From Semisulcospira habei (lineage: Eukaryota > Mollusca > Gastropoda > Semisulcospiridae): a DNA stretch of 64,000 bases. Position 1 is the stretch's first letter; each line of letters starts with the position of its first letter. The position numbers were made by a program, and so were the translations under genes. The stretch is taken from the NCBI GenBank assembly GCA_036245525.1, contig BTPG01000003.1:161193260-161257259 (forward strand). Direction: 5' to 3'. Of this stretch, positions 1 through 28,952 are shown in pieces. The notes under the pieces were generated by a model. The model did not search any database. It was not told the DNA's origin and saw only the letters and a list, made by a program, of their open reading frames with translations.

Positions 1-306
1 GAGAGAACAGAGCAGATAACAGCAGAGAATGAAATTGGGCGAAGAAGATGGGGATGGATCGGTCACAGTCTGAGAAAGCCAGCTTCCAGTATCACTAGGC
101 AGGCATTGTCATGGAACCCCCAGGGAAAGAGGAAAAGAGGTAGGCCGATAAACTCCTGGCGTCGAGACCTCCAAGCAGACATCAAGAGACTGGGAACCAC
201 CTGGAGTAGAATCGAAGGAGAAGCACAGGACAGGAGTTGCTGGAGGTCTCTCGTCGACGGCCTATACCCCCGGGTAGGGGTGACAGGCGTAAGTAAGTAA
301 GTAAGT
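1..306 (+). mobile_element. 3' end of a non-LTR retrotransposon (RTE/jockey-like), 5' cut by window edge
   Basis: Frame 1 is open from base 1 to the stop at 298-300. It encodes the extreme C-terminus of a LINE reverse-transcriptase protein: a [11 protein letters not shown] block, then GKRKRGRP and a final WRSLVDGLYP block. The same protein end is encoded on the minus strand at 24865-26198 and 50171-51752, so this is a third copy. It finishes in a short tandem GTAA tail (about 288-306), the 3' tail also seen in the other two. It sits directly against a decayed DIRS recombinase, so it probably inserted into that element. Clade assignment is tentative. Confidence 0.8.
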
Positions 307-308
307 CC

Positions 309-1162
309 AACGTTCCCTGCTTCCATGGTGGGACCTTGCTTGGGTGCTCACGTGGCTTAATTCAGGCCGGTTCGAACCTTTACACCTGGCCACTTTGGTG
401 GATGTAACCAGGAAGACGTGCTTCCTCCTTGCTCTCGCTTCAGCTTCCAGGGTCAGCGAACTCCATGCATTATCAGTGGCCCCATCCTGTCTACAGTGGA
501 GAGCGAATGGGTCAGTGCAGCTCCTGACGAACCCTGCCTTCCTGGCAAAGAACAGGCTGCCGGCGGTCGGGGCACAAGTAATTACGCTCCAACTCCTTCA
601 GGGGTCTAATAGGTCACAGGAGTCGCTCCAGCAGGACCCGGTGCACGCATTACGCATCTACCTGCGCCGAACACGCCCCCACCGTCGGGGCCGGACACGC
701 CTCTTGCTATCTCTGCGGCGAGGCAGGAACGACATTTCGGCCCAAACCATCTACGGTCTGCATATGAGCACCTCTCCCCTGAGGGGGCTAAGAGGCTTCA
801 AATACGAGCCCATGAAGTCAGAGCGGTTTCCACTAGCGTCGCATTGGACCGCAACTGTGTGGTGCAAGACATTGTGTCGGCGGTGGGGTGGCGATCAAGT
901 TCCACCTTTGCACGCTTCTACCTGCACGATCTCTCAGGACAGCGCGAGAACCTGGCACTCCTGGGCGATGTCTCGGCAGCACAGCACTCCCTCCCGGCGC
1001 CGGATGCGCCATAAGGTAACGCTTAGTTGAAATCGTCGGGAGTGCGCCCTGGATGCCTTACTAAGCTTGTTATAATCACTGGGTATGTGGGCGGCACCCT
1101 CCGCCTTTTCAGTATTCTTCCTATCAGTAATGCCATCGATAAGGGTTTTGAAAAAACAAATT
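309..1162 (+). pseudogene. Decayed DIRS tyrosine recombinase plus 3' end
   Basis: The translation from 344 runs parallel to the C-terminal half of the recombinase at 10422-11108: LTWLNSGRFEPLHLA, RKTCFLLALASASRVSELHAL (core arginine), DPVHALRIYLR, DISAQTI. After about 760 the frame is lost, and the region of the HxxR and tyrosine motifs is only recognisable in shifted frames. The 3' flank (GTCGGGAGTG, GGCACCCTCC, then an inverted-repeat-like end at 1111-1162) also matches the flank of the intact copy. Everything upstream of the recombinase is missing, replaced by the LINE tail. Non-functional remnant. Confidence 0.85.
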
Positions 1163-1800
1163 AATTTTTCTCTAAAATATATATTTAAAAAAAAATACTT
1201 ACCGATGGCATTACTCGAAGGGCCCTCCCACCTACCCCGCTTGCCGCCAGTTCGCTTAGCGTGAAACTGGGAGATCAGCACATAGGGCATGATGGGAAGG
1301 GAGGAGAGGCCACCCGGGATTGCGTTTGATTAAATGGGCTCCTCGGAGTCGCCTCCCCGTTTGTGTTTATTCACACAACGGATTTAGGCTGAAATCGGGC
1401 TAGCTAGCGTGTCTTCCTATCAGTAATGACATCGGTAAGTATTTTTCGAAAAACTATATTTTAGAGAAAAATTAATTTTTCTTTAAAATAAATTTTTTTC
1501 AAAAAATACTTATCGATGGCATTACTCAAAGCGCCCTCCCACCTACCCCGCTTGCCGCCAGGTGCTAATCGTAAGACTGATGAGAAGGCACCACTCGCGT
1601 GATGAGGAGGGGAGGCTACTCAGGGGACAGGGAGGCTGCTCGGGTGATGGGGTAACTACTTGCGAGAGTTACTTCGATGGTTGTGTAGCAACACACAACA
1701 AATTTTTAGGCTGAAATCGGTAAGCTAAGGGTATCTTCATCATAGTAATGCCATCGGTAAGTATTTTTCAAAAAAAAATTATTTTAAAGAAAAATACATT
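1163..1800. mobile_element. Head-to-tail chain of two miniature DIRS-end elements
   Basis: Two units (about 1163-1473 and 1474-1800) each start with TACTTACCGATGGCATTACT-like sequence or a close variant, continue through CCCGCTTGCCGCCAG, and end with a TTAGGCTGAAATCGG block and an inverted TAATGCCATCGGTAAG end. They are joined through AT-rich palindromic spacers centred on AAAAATTAATTTTT. Neither has coding capacity. The ends resemble those of the DIRS elements at 5265-11266 and 16765-18180, so I read them as internally deleted derivatives. Confidence 0.65.
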
Positions 1801-1809
1801 TTCCCCCCA

Positions 1810-2262
1810 AATACTGTTTACATCTTCTTTATCCCGCCAGATAAGAGATACCTGATGGTAAAACCTTCCTATACATGCCAATTTGGGTGAGCGCTTCGAA
1901 AGGTCAAGGGTCACAAGAGATCAGCTAATTATATGAAAAAAATGTCGATACAATTTTAGTTTAAATCAGCTTTTTTCAAAACTTTTCAACCAAATTTTAG
2001 CAGAAAGATAGCTGATGATAGACCTTTCTATGCATACTAATTTGGTTTACTGCTTACAAAGGTCAAGGGTCATGGGAGATTGTCAAACGTGAAAAATGTG
2101 TACGTTTTGAGAAAAGGTGGATTTTGCAGATACAAAAGCAACCCTTATGTTTGAACACGTGCTTATTTCAGTTACCTTTCGGAAAGGACAAGGTCCCAAA
2201 GGTCATATTTATTATGTGGATTGGTCATGCACATGAGCCTTAAGGGCTTTGCCATTATTGTT
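1810..2262. repeat. Satellite-bearing dispersed element, copy 1
   Basis: Contains two diverged monomers marked by GAGATACCTGATGGTAA, CTATGCATACTAATTTGG and GGTCAAGGGTCA, followed by a unique right part (GTGCTTATTTCAGT, then TTAAGGGCTTTGCCATT). The same right part closes the longer copy at 3305-5253. No coding potential. It lies just upstream of the first DCAF1 exon in the window. Class unknown. Confidence 0.6.
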
Positions 2263-2327
2263 TCATGAGATGTCAGTGATCATTACTCTGTGGCCGTTTG
2301 TACTGTAAGTATATGTTTATTATGCAG

Positions 2328-21527
<19,200 letters not shown>

Positions 21528-21869
21528 TGGATCATCGTCTAATGATGATGTTAATGATAACTACAACAATGATGTTGGTGATGTCATGCTTTTGCACTCG
21601 TCTAATGAAAACGCAAATGATTCCATCAAGAGAATATAAAAAAATCATGCTGTCAAGTTTACTGTGAAAAAAAAAATCATGAGATACAATATAGTGAAAA
21701 CATGTAAATAGAAATGACGTGAAAAAACTTGTGAATCAGAATTATACCGGTATGTAAAACAAAATGCCTCTGAGGAGTGAATGTAAATTGAAACGGAGTG
21801 AGCTTAAGATTGCAGCCCCAAAATTTGGGAGTGACATCTGAAGACTTCATATCAGTTCAGAAAACACAT

Positions 21870-21985
21870 CAGCTGTGATGGTGCAAGGGTGGTACTAGAA
21901 TAACTTCGTGCCTAGCGGCGCCAAGTTATTCTGGCACTACCCTTGAACTGTCATGTTGGTTCTGTCCTGTTAAAGCCTCATCAGA
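21870..21985. repeat. Palindromic MITE core in the DCAF1 3' UTR
   Basis: GGTGCAAGGGTGGTACTAGA and CTGGCACTACCCTTGAACTG form the two arms around GCCTAGCGGCGCC. This is the core shared by families A, B, C and K; outer arms are diverged. In mRNA it would form a stem of about 30 bp. Confidence 0.72.
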
Positions 21986-22001
21986 ACATGATCTTTGTTT
22001 A

Positions 22002-22007
22002 AATAAA
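22002..22007 (+). terminator. Polyadenylation signal AATAAA for DCAF1
   Basis: The first canonical hexamer downstream of the DCAF1 stop, followed within 20-30 bases by a plausible cleavage region. Another AATAAA at 27298-27303 could serve a much longer 3' UTR; no transcript evidence is available here. Confidence 0.55.
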
Positions 22008-22191
22008 TCGCTGTTCAAAGCAAGAAACGCAAGTCACAACATCTGTTTTGTTTTTAATAGTGCTTCCTTTTGTCCAAGTTTTACATGCAGGTGGTCAACT
22101 GTGAGCAGTTGTCAATCTTGCGTCTTTCAAAAACGTGAGAGCTTTACGTTACTATGAGGCTGGATTAAATTGCTTGTGCCTCATGATTACA

Positions 22192-22405
22192 TTAACTCAT
22201 TCTACCCCTACACTGAAATCCCCAAATTTTGCCGTTGTCCTCCGAAGACTGCGTTGCAGTGCAGGACACGGATCGACAATGATAGTTCAAGGGTGATGCC
22301 AGAATAGCTTGGCGCCCATAGGCGCCTAGCTATTCTGGCATCGCCCTTGAACTATCATGTTCGATCCTTATCTTGCTGTGGTGTGTCTGGGGTAGAATGA
22401 GTTAA
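22192..22405. repeat. Palindromic MITE, family C
   Basis: TTAACTCATTCTACCCC left, GGTAGAATGAGTTAA right, inner arms ATGATAGTTCAAGGGTGATG and CAGAATAGCTTGGCGCC. Its right TTAA (22402-22405) is also the left TTAA of the next element. Confidence 0.9.
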
Positions 22406-22591
22406 CCCATTCACTGCCTAGAAAAAGTGATGACGATCCAGATGCAAGGGGCACGGATCCTCATGATTCCCCACCGTTTCTTACTGAAACCGCCTAGCAT
22501 TCATGTTCCTTTGACTACTGGGAATCTTTGACACTGCATTTACAGTGATTTTCAAAACGCAAACTGCGTCCACTGGCAGTGAAGGGGTTAA
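22402..22591. repeat. MITE, family G, hairpin degenerate
   Basis: TTAACCCATTCACTGCC left and CACTGGCAGTGAAGGGGTTA right, with GGATCCTCATGATTCCCC remaining from the family G stem. It abuts the family C copy on one shared TTAA. Confidence 0.8.
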
Positions 22592-22671
22592 CCACTTGTG
22601 CATGCAACCACGCGCACTATAAGCAGTACTGGTGACTACTAGCACAGGGGGGGGGGTGGATGGAGCGTTAC

Positions 22672-22895
22672 TTAACCCTTATCATTCGGAATACACCAAT
22701 GTGTGAAATAAGTTTGACTAAAATAGTTCAAGGGTAGTGCCAGAATAGCTTGGCGCCCCTAGGCGCCAAGCTATTCTGGCACCACCTTTGAACGAAAGCC
22801 ATTGGTCTATATCCTTCCCTGTAAGTACTATAATGTAGCTTGCATATCGCAGTGTACAAATTTGAAGCTTTTAACCTCGGTATGATGTGGGTTTA
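22672..22895. repeat. Palindromic MITE, family B
   Basis: Near-identical in layout to 21130-21343: TTAACCCTTATCATTCGG, core CCAGAATAGCTTGGCGCC with perfect inverted copy, right arm ending TATGATGTGGGTTTAA. Confidence 0.88.
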
Positions 22896-23069
22896 ATATG
22901 CTTGCGCCTCCGAGTAGGCACTGAATCTGTCGTCCTCCTTGAGAACATAGATATCAAAGCAATCTGCAAGACGTACAATTCTTCGGATTATATGTTTGTG
23001 GGGCCTGTGAGGATCTGTGCTTCTTATAGCTGCTTGATGTCTGGATAAAGAAACCTATACATACAAGTT

Positions 23070-23289
23070 TTCTACTCACAAAAAGTGAACGACCGTTCAG
23101 GAAAATGGTTCTGATTTCAAATAAGCACAACTTCGTAAATTTTATAGATTTTGTCAAATTTTGGGACAAAACTATAGACTGTTCAGATCTTGTCCAAAAC
23201 TTCTGTGACAAAATCTTAAACTTTGACAGTTGTGCTTATCTGAAATCGTGACCATTGTTCAGGGTGGACCTTAACTTATTTTGAGTAGT
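23070..23289. repeat. MITE with 60-bp terminal inverted repeats, family L
   Basis: Left CTACTCACAAAAAGTGAACG through TTTCAAATAAGCACAACT, right AGTTGTGCTTATCTGAAATC through TATTTTGAGTAG. Arms are diverged; the middle is unrelated. Ends and flanking TA are compatible with a mariner-type origin, which is a guess. Confidence 0.6.
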
Positions 23290-23364
23290 ATATATGTGAC
23301 CCCCTCCCCACCTTCCCCCCGTAGCATGCAGCCACTGGTACTGTGTTAAGGGATTAATTTTCCA

Positions 23365-23440
23365 ATATGCAAAAGGTCATAAGGCCACCGTTGGCCTGCT
23401 TGCGGGCCAATGGTGGCCTGATGGCCTTTGCACACTGGGT
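23365..23440. repeat. Palindromic MITE, family I
   Basis: CAAAAGGTCATAAGGCCACC and GGTGGCCTGATGGCCTTTG form the arms around GGCCTGCTTGCGGGCC. Confidence 0.7.
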
Positions 23441-23601
23441 CATTTTCACTCTTCTATGAAATTTGTGTTCAGTGTCCCAGTGAGTATACTTGTAGATTAT
23501 TTGACACGGTAGATGTTGTGTGATGCTTATTTTGACCCCCTTGTGCGTCCCGCCACAGGTAATGCAAGAAGTACACTGTAAGGATGTAAGCACAATGGGG
23601 T

Positions 23602-23795
23602 TTAACCCATTTAACCCCAGTGCCACTTTTTGGAGATGTCACTTGATGACTATGCACCAATTGCATGAGATGGATCGACCATGATAATTCAAGGATAGTG
23701 CCAGATTAGCTTGGTGCCGAGCTAATCTAGCACTACCCTTGAATTATCTCATGTTCGATCCATCTCCTGCTGTAATTTTTTTGTAAACAGGTTAA
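23602..23795. repeat. Palindromic MITE, family A
   Basis: TTAACCCATTTAACCCC left, core AGTGCCAGATTAGCTTGGTG, right ends AACAGGTTAA. Confidence 0.82.
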
Positions 23796-24034
23796 AGTTG
23801 CATTTCCGGCAATGCTTTGAATGCTAAAATTTTGTCAATAAAATGGGTTCTCAATGTTTTATCCTGCATTAACTTTTTTTGCCACATTTTGTTTCACAAG
23901 CTATGTGAGTAGGCACACATACACGTGCAGAGGTGTGCTATACTGCCCTTTGTGCACAACATGAGAACTCTCCCGCATTGCAAAGATAAGAAGAGCAGAA
24001 AAGTCTTTCATTTTACGACGTGCAAACTTCATCA

Positions 24035-24195
24035 TTAACCTTTTCAGCCCGGCGCCCGTATTTCCCAAATTTTGGAGGCGTCGTCTTACGACTATGCACC
24101 TGTTGCAGGAGATGGATCGACCATGATAATTCAAGGGTAGTGCCAGATCAGTTTGGTGCCGACACGCTGTAGTGCATCAGGGCTGAATGGGTTAA
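24035..24195. repeat. MITE, family A, right arm deleted
   Basis: The left arm is complete (TTAACCTTTTCAGCCCGG to GTGCCAGATCAGTTTGGTGC), then it jumps to the right terminal segment CATCAGGGCTGAATGGGTTA. The palindrome is lost by internal deletion. Confidence 0.78.
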
Positions 24196-24835
24196 ACACA
24201 ATTTGACTTAGTCCTTTATTGCTGCATCATTGTAAGACATACCAGAACGTTTTTATTAGGGACTTGTAATCTGTTTACCCTTTGTTTTCTGGAGAAGGTC
24301 GTTTAAATCACATGTGTTATGAAAATTTCAAAGAGATCTTTTTGGTGACTTATTTCTTCTTGTTTCTGAAAGATCATTCACAATGACCTGTGATCTGGGT
24401 TTTTTGTTTTTTTGTTTTTTGTTCACCTTAGTGGTGGACGAAAGATGTTAAGCCCTAAACGTGGGTTTTTTTGTTGGGTTTTTTTGGTGTGTTTTTTCCT
24501 TTATCTGAAAATCCTGAATTGATTATGATTGTTTCTTTATCGGATATGCTTCTTCGTTGATAGAAGTAATTATTTAATGCAGTTTCATTTTCTTCTCAGT
24601 ACATTTGCTGTTGTACAGCTGTATTGTTATATTTTGGTGGGTTGATGTTTTTGAACGAAATGAAAGGATAAACAGTGTATGTATAGTTTGCGTTCGGTGT
24701 CTGTTTTTGTCATTTCCTTTGATTCCAAAAAAAAAAGATACATATTTCTTGCTGTACATTTGGCTTTGTGATTTCGTAGCTTTTCTTTCACTTCACCTGT
24801 TTTTAGCAACCTTTCTTATGAGAGATCGTTTGTCA
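24196..24835. other. Intergenic, no gene seen
   Basis: T-rich sequence. A SINE-like piece at 24423-24460 (CACCTTAGTGGTGGACGAAA then AAGCCCTAAAC) recurs at 33890-33926. Nothing else recognised. Confidence 0.4.
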
Positions 24836-24864
24836 TTAACCCTTTTCATCCTGATACACCTATT

Positions 24865-26198
24865 ACTTACTTACTTACGCCTGTCACCCCTACCCGGGTA
24901 TAGGCCGTCGACGAGAGACCTCCAGCAACTCCTGTCCTGTGCTTCTCCTTCGATTCTACTCCAGGTGGTTCCCAGTCTCTTGATGTCTGCTTGGAGGTCT
25001 CGACGCCAGGAGTTTCTCGGCCTACCTCTTTTCCTCTTTCCCTGGGGGTTCCATGACAATGCCTGCCTAGTGATACTGGAAGCTGGCTTTCTCAGACTGT
25101 GACCGATCCATCCCCATCTTCTTCGCCCAATTTCATTCTCTGCTGTTATCTGCTCTGTTCTCTCCCAGAGTCTGACGTTGCTGATCTTCTCTGGCCAGTG
25201 GATTTTCAAAATTCTTCTAAGGCAACTGTTCATGAAGGTCTGTACTCTGTTGACTGTGGTTTTTGTCAATCTCCATGTCTCTGCTCCATATAGGAGAACT
25301 ACTTTTACATTGGAGTTGAAAATCCGGACTTTGGTGTGTTGTGACAGCTCTCTGGAACTCCACACTTTTTTTAACTGGAGAAAGGCTGCTCTGGCTTTAC
25401 CGATTCGTGCTCTGACATCTGCATCAGTGCCGCCTTTTTTGTCTATGATGCTCCCGAGATAGGTGAAGGACTCCACCTCCTCCTACGGGGTGCCAGCAAG
25501 CAAGACTGGTTCTTCCCTGGTTGCGTTCAGCCTCATTGTCTTTGTTTTCTGTTTGTGAATGGTGAGGCCCACTTGGGACGAGATGTCAGCAAGCCTCGTG
25601 GTCTTGTCCTGCATTTGTTGATGAGTGTGGGACGGTAATGCCAAGTCGTCTGCAAAATCGAGGTCGTCAAGCTGTGTCCACAGTGTCCACTGTATTCCAC
25701 TTCGTCTGTGCTCTGTGGTCATCTTCATGACCCAGTCTATGGCCAGTAGGAAGAGGAACGGAGACAGCAGACACCCCTGCCTGACACCAGTTCTGACCTG
25801 GAGCTCTCTGGTGAACTGCCCTTCGTGGATCACGCGACATGTCATGCCATCATAGCTGCTCTTGATCAGGCGGACGAGCTTTATGGGTACACCGTAGTGT
25901 CGTAGGAGTTTCCACAGAGTCTCTCGGTCCACGCTGTCAAATGCTTTCTCATAATCCACAAAGTTGACGTACAGCGGGGAGCTCCACTCCAGAGACTGTT
26001 CCACGATGATGCGGAGAGTGGCGATCTGGTCTGTACATGATCGGTTCTTCCTGAATCCTGCTTGCTGGTCTCTCAGCTGGGGGTCAACGGAGCTCTTCAT
26101 TCTCTCTAGGATGATCCTGTTGAAGACCTTTCCTGGTACTGACAGCAAGGTGATTCCTCTGTAGTTGGAACACTTGCTGAGGTCGCCTTTCTTGGGAA
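24865..26198 (-). mobile_element. 5'-truncated RTE/jockey-like LINE with 13-bp target duplication
   Basis: Flanked by TGATACACCTATT on both sides (24852-24864 and 26199-26211). The 3' tail is (CTTA)n on the plus strand at 24865-24878. The minus strand encodes the RT from GKVFNRIILERMKSSVD through NFVDYEKAFDSVDRETLWKL, GVRQGCLLSPFLFLLAIDWV and DFADDLAL, to the C-terminal [11 protein letters not shown] and WRSLVDGLYPG. One TAG (about 25480-25482) breaks the frame where the sister copy at 50171 has TTG. Endonuclease and the N-terminus are missing through truncation. Confidence 0.92.
24871..26148 (-). pseudogene. LINE reverse transcriptase, C-terminal half, one stop
   Basis: Two consecutive open stretches in one frame (26148-25483 and 25476-24871) encode the catalytic RT palm (FADD at the active site, GVRQGCLLSP motif) and the thumb plus C-terminal region, with a VESFTYLGSIIDKKGG block in the second stretch. 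Only one nonsense codon separates them. The enzyme would prime cDNA synthesis at a nick; without its endonuclease part this copy is dead. Confidence 0.85.
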
Positions 26199-26416
26199 TG
26201 ATACACCTATTGCTTGATAAAAATTTGACTATGATTTTTCAAGGGTTGTGCCAGAATAGCTTGGCACCTGAGGCACCAAGCTATTCTGGCACCACCTTTG
26301 AACTGTCATAGTCGAACTATCTTGTAAACTGTAAAGTAGCCAAGCTATTCTGGCACCACCATTGAACTATCATAGTCAAATGTATTTCAATCAATAGTGT
26401 ATCAGGATGAAAAGGG

Positions 26417-26471
26417 TTAAGACCACTTTTTTTGTTGCAAAAATGTGGTTGCTCAAATCAGGTTCTACTGT
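26417..26471. repeat. Family D MITE, right-end remnant
   Basis: TTAAGACCACTTTTTTTG to CAGGTTCTACTGT matches the right end of the family D copies at 27694-27755 and 43150-43208. It directly follows family K, as at 27693. Confidence 0.65.
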
Positions 26472-26566
26472 AAATATATTTTTATCGATCTAATGTCATT
26501 GTGTCCATATGTATGTACACATTTTAGCCTCAAGAGCTGATTTTTGTCAGCTTTTCACCCAAATGA

Positions 26567-26719
26567 ATGCACAAAGGCCATCGGGTCGATGTCGGGCCCC
26601 ATGACCTTTTTCGCATTGAGCGCTAGATTGTTCAGTTTTATGACCACTGCCATGAACCCGGCTGTGCATGCAACCACCGGCACTGTACAACTAAACATTG
26701 CCAGTGGCTGCATGCACAG
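26567..26719. repeat. Family I remnant and a second small hairpin
   Basis: GCACAAAGGCCATCGGGTCG to GACCTTTTTCGCATTGAGC resembles family I. It is followed at 26661-26719 by a hairpin with arms CTGTGCATGCAACCACCGGC and its complement. Confidence 0.5.
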
Positions 26720-27358
26720 TCAGTGATATTCTACACATATACGTTGCCAGAGATGATTTTTCAATTCCTGAGCCAACTAGCAAGGAAAGACATTTAAGTT
26801 GTCACCAAATTTTGAACATGTTGGTTGGGGTGGACCACATTCTTTATTCAAAGATATTTTTAGTAGTAGGAGATTCTGTACATTGGCATGGCTCTGTGTG
26901 ATTCCAGTTACTTTCCTAGATGTAGGTTATTAGATGATAAGGGTCAATTAGTCACCAAATTGTGTAAGCCTGAATCTTTCATTTTGAGGCGATGGCATCA
27001 GTGTTTCTTATTTAGCACACTCGGGAAATATTTTGTTGTCACAGAGTTGTCATTTTCTTTCAGTCCTGCTGGATTACATGTGGAAACATCTAAGACAGAT
27101 AGTGCCTACCATGCTGGTTTCATCCCTTGATCCGCGACCATAAAATGTGAAGCAGGTTGAAGGGAGACCACCATTGTAAGAGTGAAACATTCTATCTGGA
27201 GTATTTTCCTACCCGATATTCACATTTTACATGAAGAGGTTTATGATGAAACCTGTCCAGATTTGCTGATGTAAATACAGATGGTGTAAATGGCAACAAT
27301 AAAGTGCAATTATGAATGGATTTTCTGTGTTTGGCTTTTTTTTTCATTATGATCTATA
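26720..27358. other. Intergenic, possible distal 3' end
   Basis: No ORF of note. AATAAA at 27298-27303 followed by a T-rich region could be the polyadenylation site of an extended DCAF1 transcript or of a decayed retroelement; undecided. Confidence 0.35.
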
Positions 27359-27755
27359 GCAGACCCTGTTGTGTCCACCCGTACAAACCTGTCATTAAAG
27401 ACTATCATTTAGGTGGCCTCAGCCACCTAAATGATAGTCTTTAATGACAGATGACACTCGGCAAGACTTCTCTTGAGAGAGCACCTGTCTTTTAGCCCAT
27501 TACATACTGAGGCTGATTTTCGAAGTTTTCTTATTGTCCTATGAAGGCTACATTACAGATTAGGAGAGAGATCAAGCATTTTAGTTCAAGGGTGGTGCCA
27601 GAATAGCTTGGCGCCTAAGGCGCCAAGCTATTCTGGCACCACCCTTGAACTACCAGTCAAATTTATTTCAAGCAATCAGGATGAAAAGGGTTAAGACTAT
27701 TTTTTTTCTTGCAAAAAAAAGAGATGGTTCCTTAAAACAGGTTCTACTGTATAGC
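27359..27755. repeat. Palindromic MITE, family D, with nested family K
   Basis: The central hairpin is perfect: GTCATTAAAGACTATCATTT plus AGGTGGC and complement (27390-27452). The right half is interrupted at a TTAA-like site by a family K copy (27492-27693), then resumes with GACTATTTTTTTTC to CAGGTTCTACTGTATAG. Confidence 0.8.
27492..27693. repeat. Palindromic MITE, family K
   Basis: A perfect hairpin of about 34 bp per arm (GTTCAAGGGTGGTGCCAGAA then TAGCTTGGCGCC) sits at 27584-27652. The right end is ATCAGGATGAAAAGGGTTAA; the left end is TTAGCCCATTACATACTGAG. Confidence 0.85.
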
Positions 27756-27865
27756 ATTTCCTGACATGTTTTGCTGAGTGTTGGTGTTTTTACTTTAAGT
27801 GTACATGAGACGGTCTTCGTTGCTTAAACAGCACTTTTAAGCCTAGACACGATACATCAGATAGA

Positions 27866-28024
27866 CTGAGCATTATAATAATTCAAGGGTAGTGCCATAA
27901 GGCGCCAAGCTAATCTGGCACTGTCTTTGAAATATGGGTGATCCATCTCCCGCAACTGGTACATGGTTGTTAGATGACGCCTCAACAAAATTTGGGAGAG
28001 CATCCTTGCGGTTAAATGGGTTAA
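27866..28024. repeat. MITE, family A, degenerate
   Basis: AATTCAAGGGTAGTGCC, GGCGCCAAGCTAATCTGGCA, GATCCATCTCCCGCAACTGG and final TTGCGGTTAAATGGGTTAA. Left end shortened. Confidence 0.7.
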
Positions 28025-28683
28025 ACCCCGATAACTAAGTAAAGAATGCGTTTGCTTATTTCATTGCCTTGAGGCAATTGTTAAGCCACCCTGGAGCTTT
28101 CATGTCTATCTGCACCCGAAACTGTTGCAGGCATCAGAGGGCGACTCCCGAAGTTAGAAATTTCAGCCATTACGAATCATGTGTCACTTCTGGTTTCCAA
28201 CCTGAAGTGCACTTCATGACACCCCCGCCTGCAGTCCCGCCCCCCACCTCCTCCCCGGCCCATTTTGGTCCAAACCAAAATGACATAGGCGCTTACACAC
28301 TTTGTTTGGGGTCAAAATCGCACCCAATACCACCACCGCAACCATGTTTCGACAGCAGCTCCGTCCAGACCCCCTCCCCTCCCCCAAACTCCAGACGGAG
28401 GAGCCCGATTTACTGAGGAAATCGGTGTGTGTGTGTGAACAGGTTGACCGCATTCCCCGCCGCCACCACAGACGGAGAAGGTGGTGGAGGGAGTGGGGGG
28501 GGGGGGGAGGGCGGGCAAGGCCATGACCCCACTTCCGCACCGTGTAAATCGCTGACTCAGTTGCACCTTTAGCTGATTAGTTGTAGCATAGACCTAGACT
28601 TCTATTTTATGTCTGTGCAATAGTCGTAAACTAAACCTGCATGACCTGCAATTTTAGGACGAAACTTTGGCGGGTTTGCGATC
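28025..28683. other. Intergenic, no gene supported
   Basis: Overlapping ORFs here are on GC-rich low-complexity sequence in several frames, with no recognisable domain. Confidence 0.4.
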
Positions 28684-28752
28684 AACAAGAGACATAGATT
28701 CTCATAAGCCCCTGCATTCTCAGGGGCTCTTGAGAATCCTCTGCCTCTTGCA
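28684..28752. repeat. Hairpin core, family G
   Basis: CAACAAGAGACATAGATTCT and TGAGAATCCTCTGCCTCTTG flank GCCCCTGCATTCTCAGGGGC. Confidence 0.72.
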
Positions 28753-28889
28753 TATGTGTATGTTCGGGTCTCGTGACATGAGAATCTGTGCCCCTGATAG
28801 ACGGAAGGAGCTAGCTGAGAAAATTACATTAGATTTTTTTTCTTTTTAGGCGAGCTGCATGATTGAAGTCTTCCGCCGCCCTCCCACGC

Positions 28890-28894
28890 CACCC

Positions 28895-28943
<49 letters not shown>

Positions 28944-28952
28944 CACACACAC
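28890..28952. repeat. Poly-C/(CA)n tract
   Basis: About 19 C followed by CA dinucleotides. Confidence 0.85.

Larger units (their letters stand above)
21528..22025 (+). other. DCAF1: DCAF1 3' UTR (predicted)
   Basis: No further ORF. A degraded repeat of the last coding segment (GATGATG-rich, then TGCTTTTTGCACTCGTCTAA at 21508-21527 echoed at 21590-21606) shows a short tandem duplication reaching past the stop. The region contains a palindromic core hairpin (21870-21985) and an AATAAA signal. The 3' end is inferred. Confidence 0.6.
24836..26420. mobile_element. Palindromic MITE, family K, split by a non-LTR element
   Basis: Left end TTAACCCTTTTCATCCTGAT, right part 26212-26420 with core TGCCAGAATAGCTTGGCACC, an extra duplicated arm (26337-26385) and end CAGGATGAAAAGGGTTAA. 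The retroelement at 24865-26198 lies between. The flanks of family K are remnants of a family D element (26417-26471). Confidence 0.82.

Noticed and set aside
28069..28566. Opposing Pro/Gly-rich ORFs
   Set aside because: Open in several frames because of GC-rich low complexity; no supporting motif.
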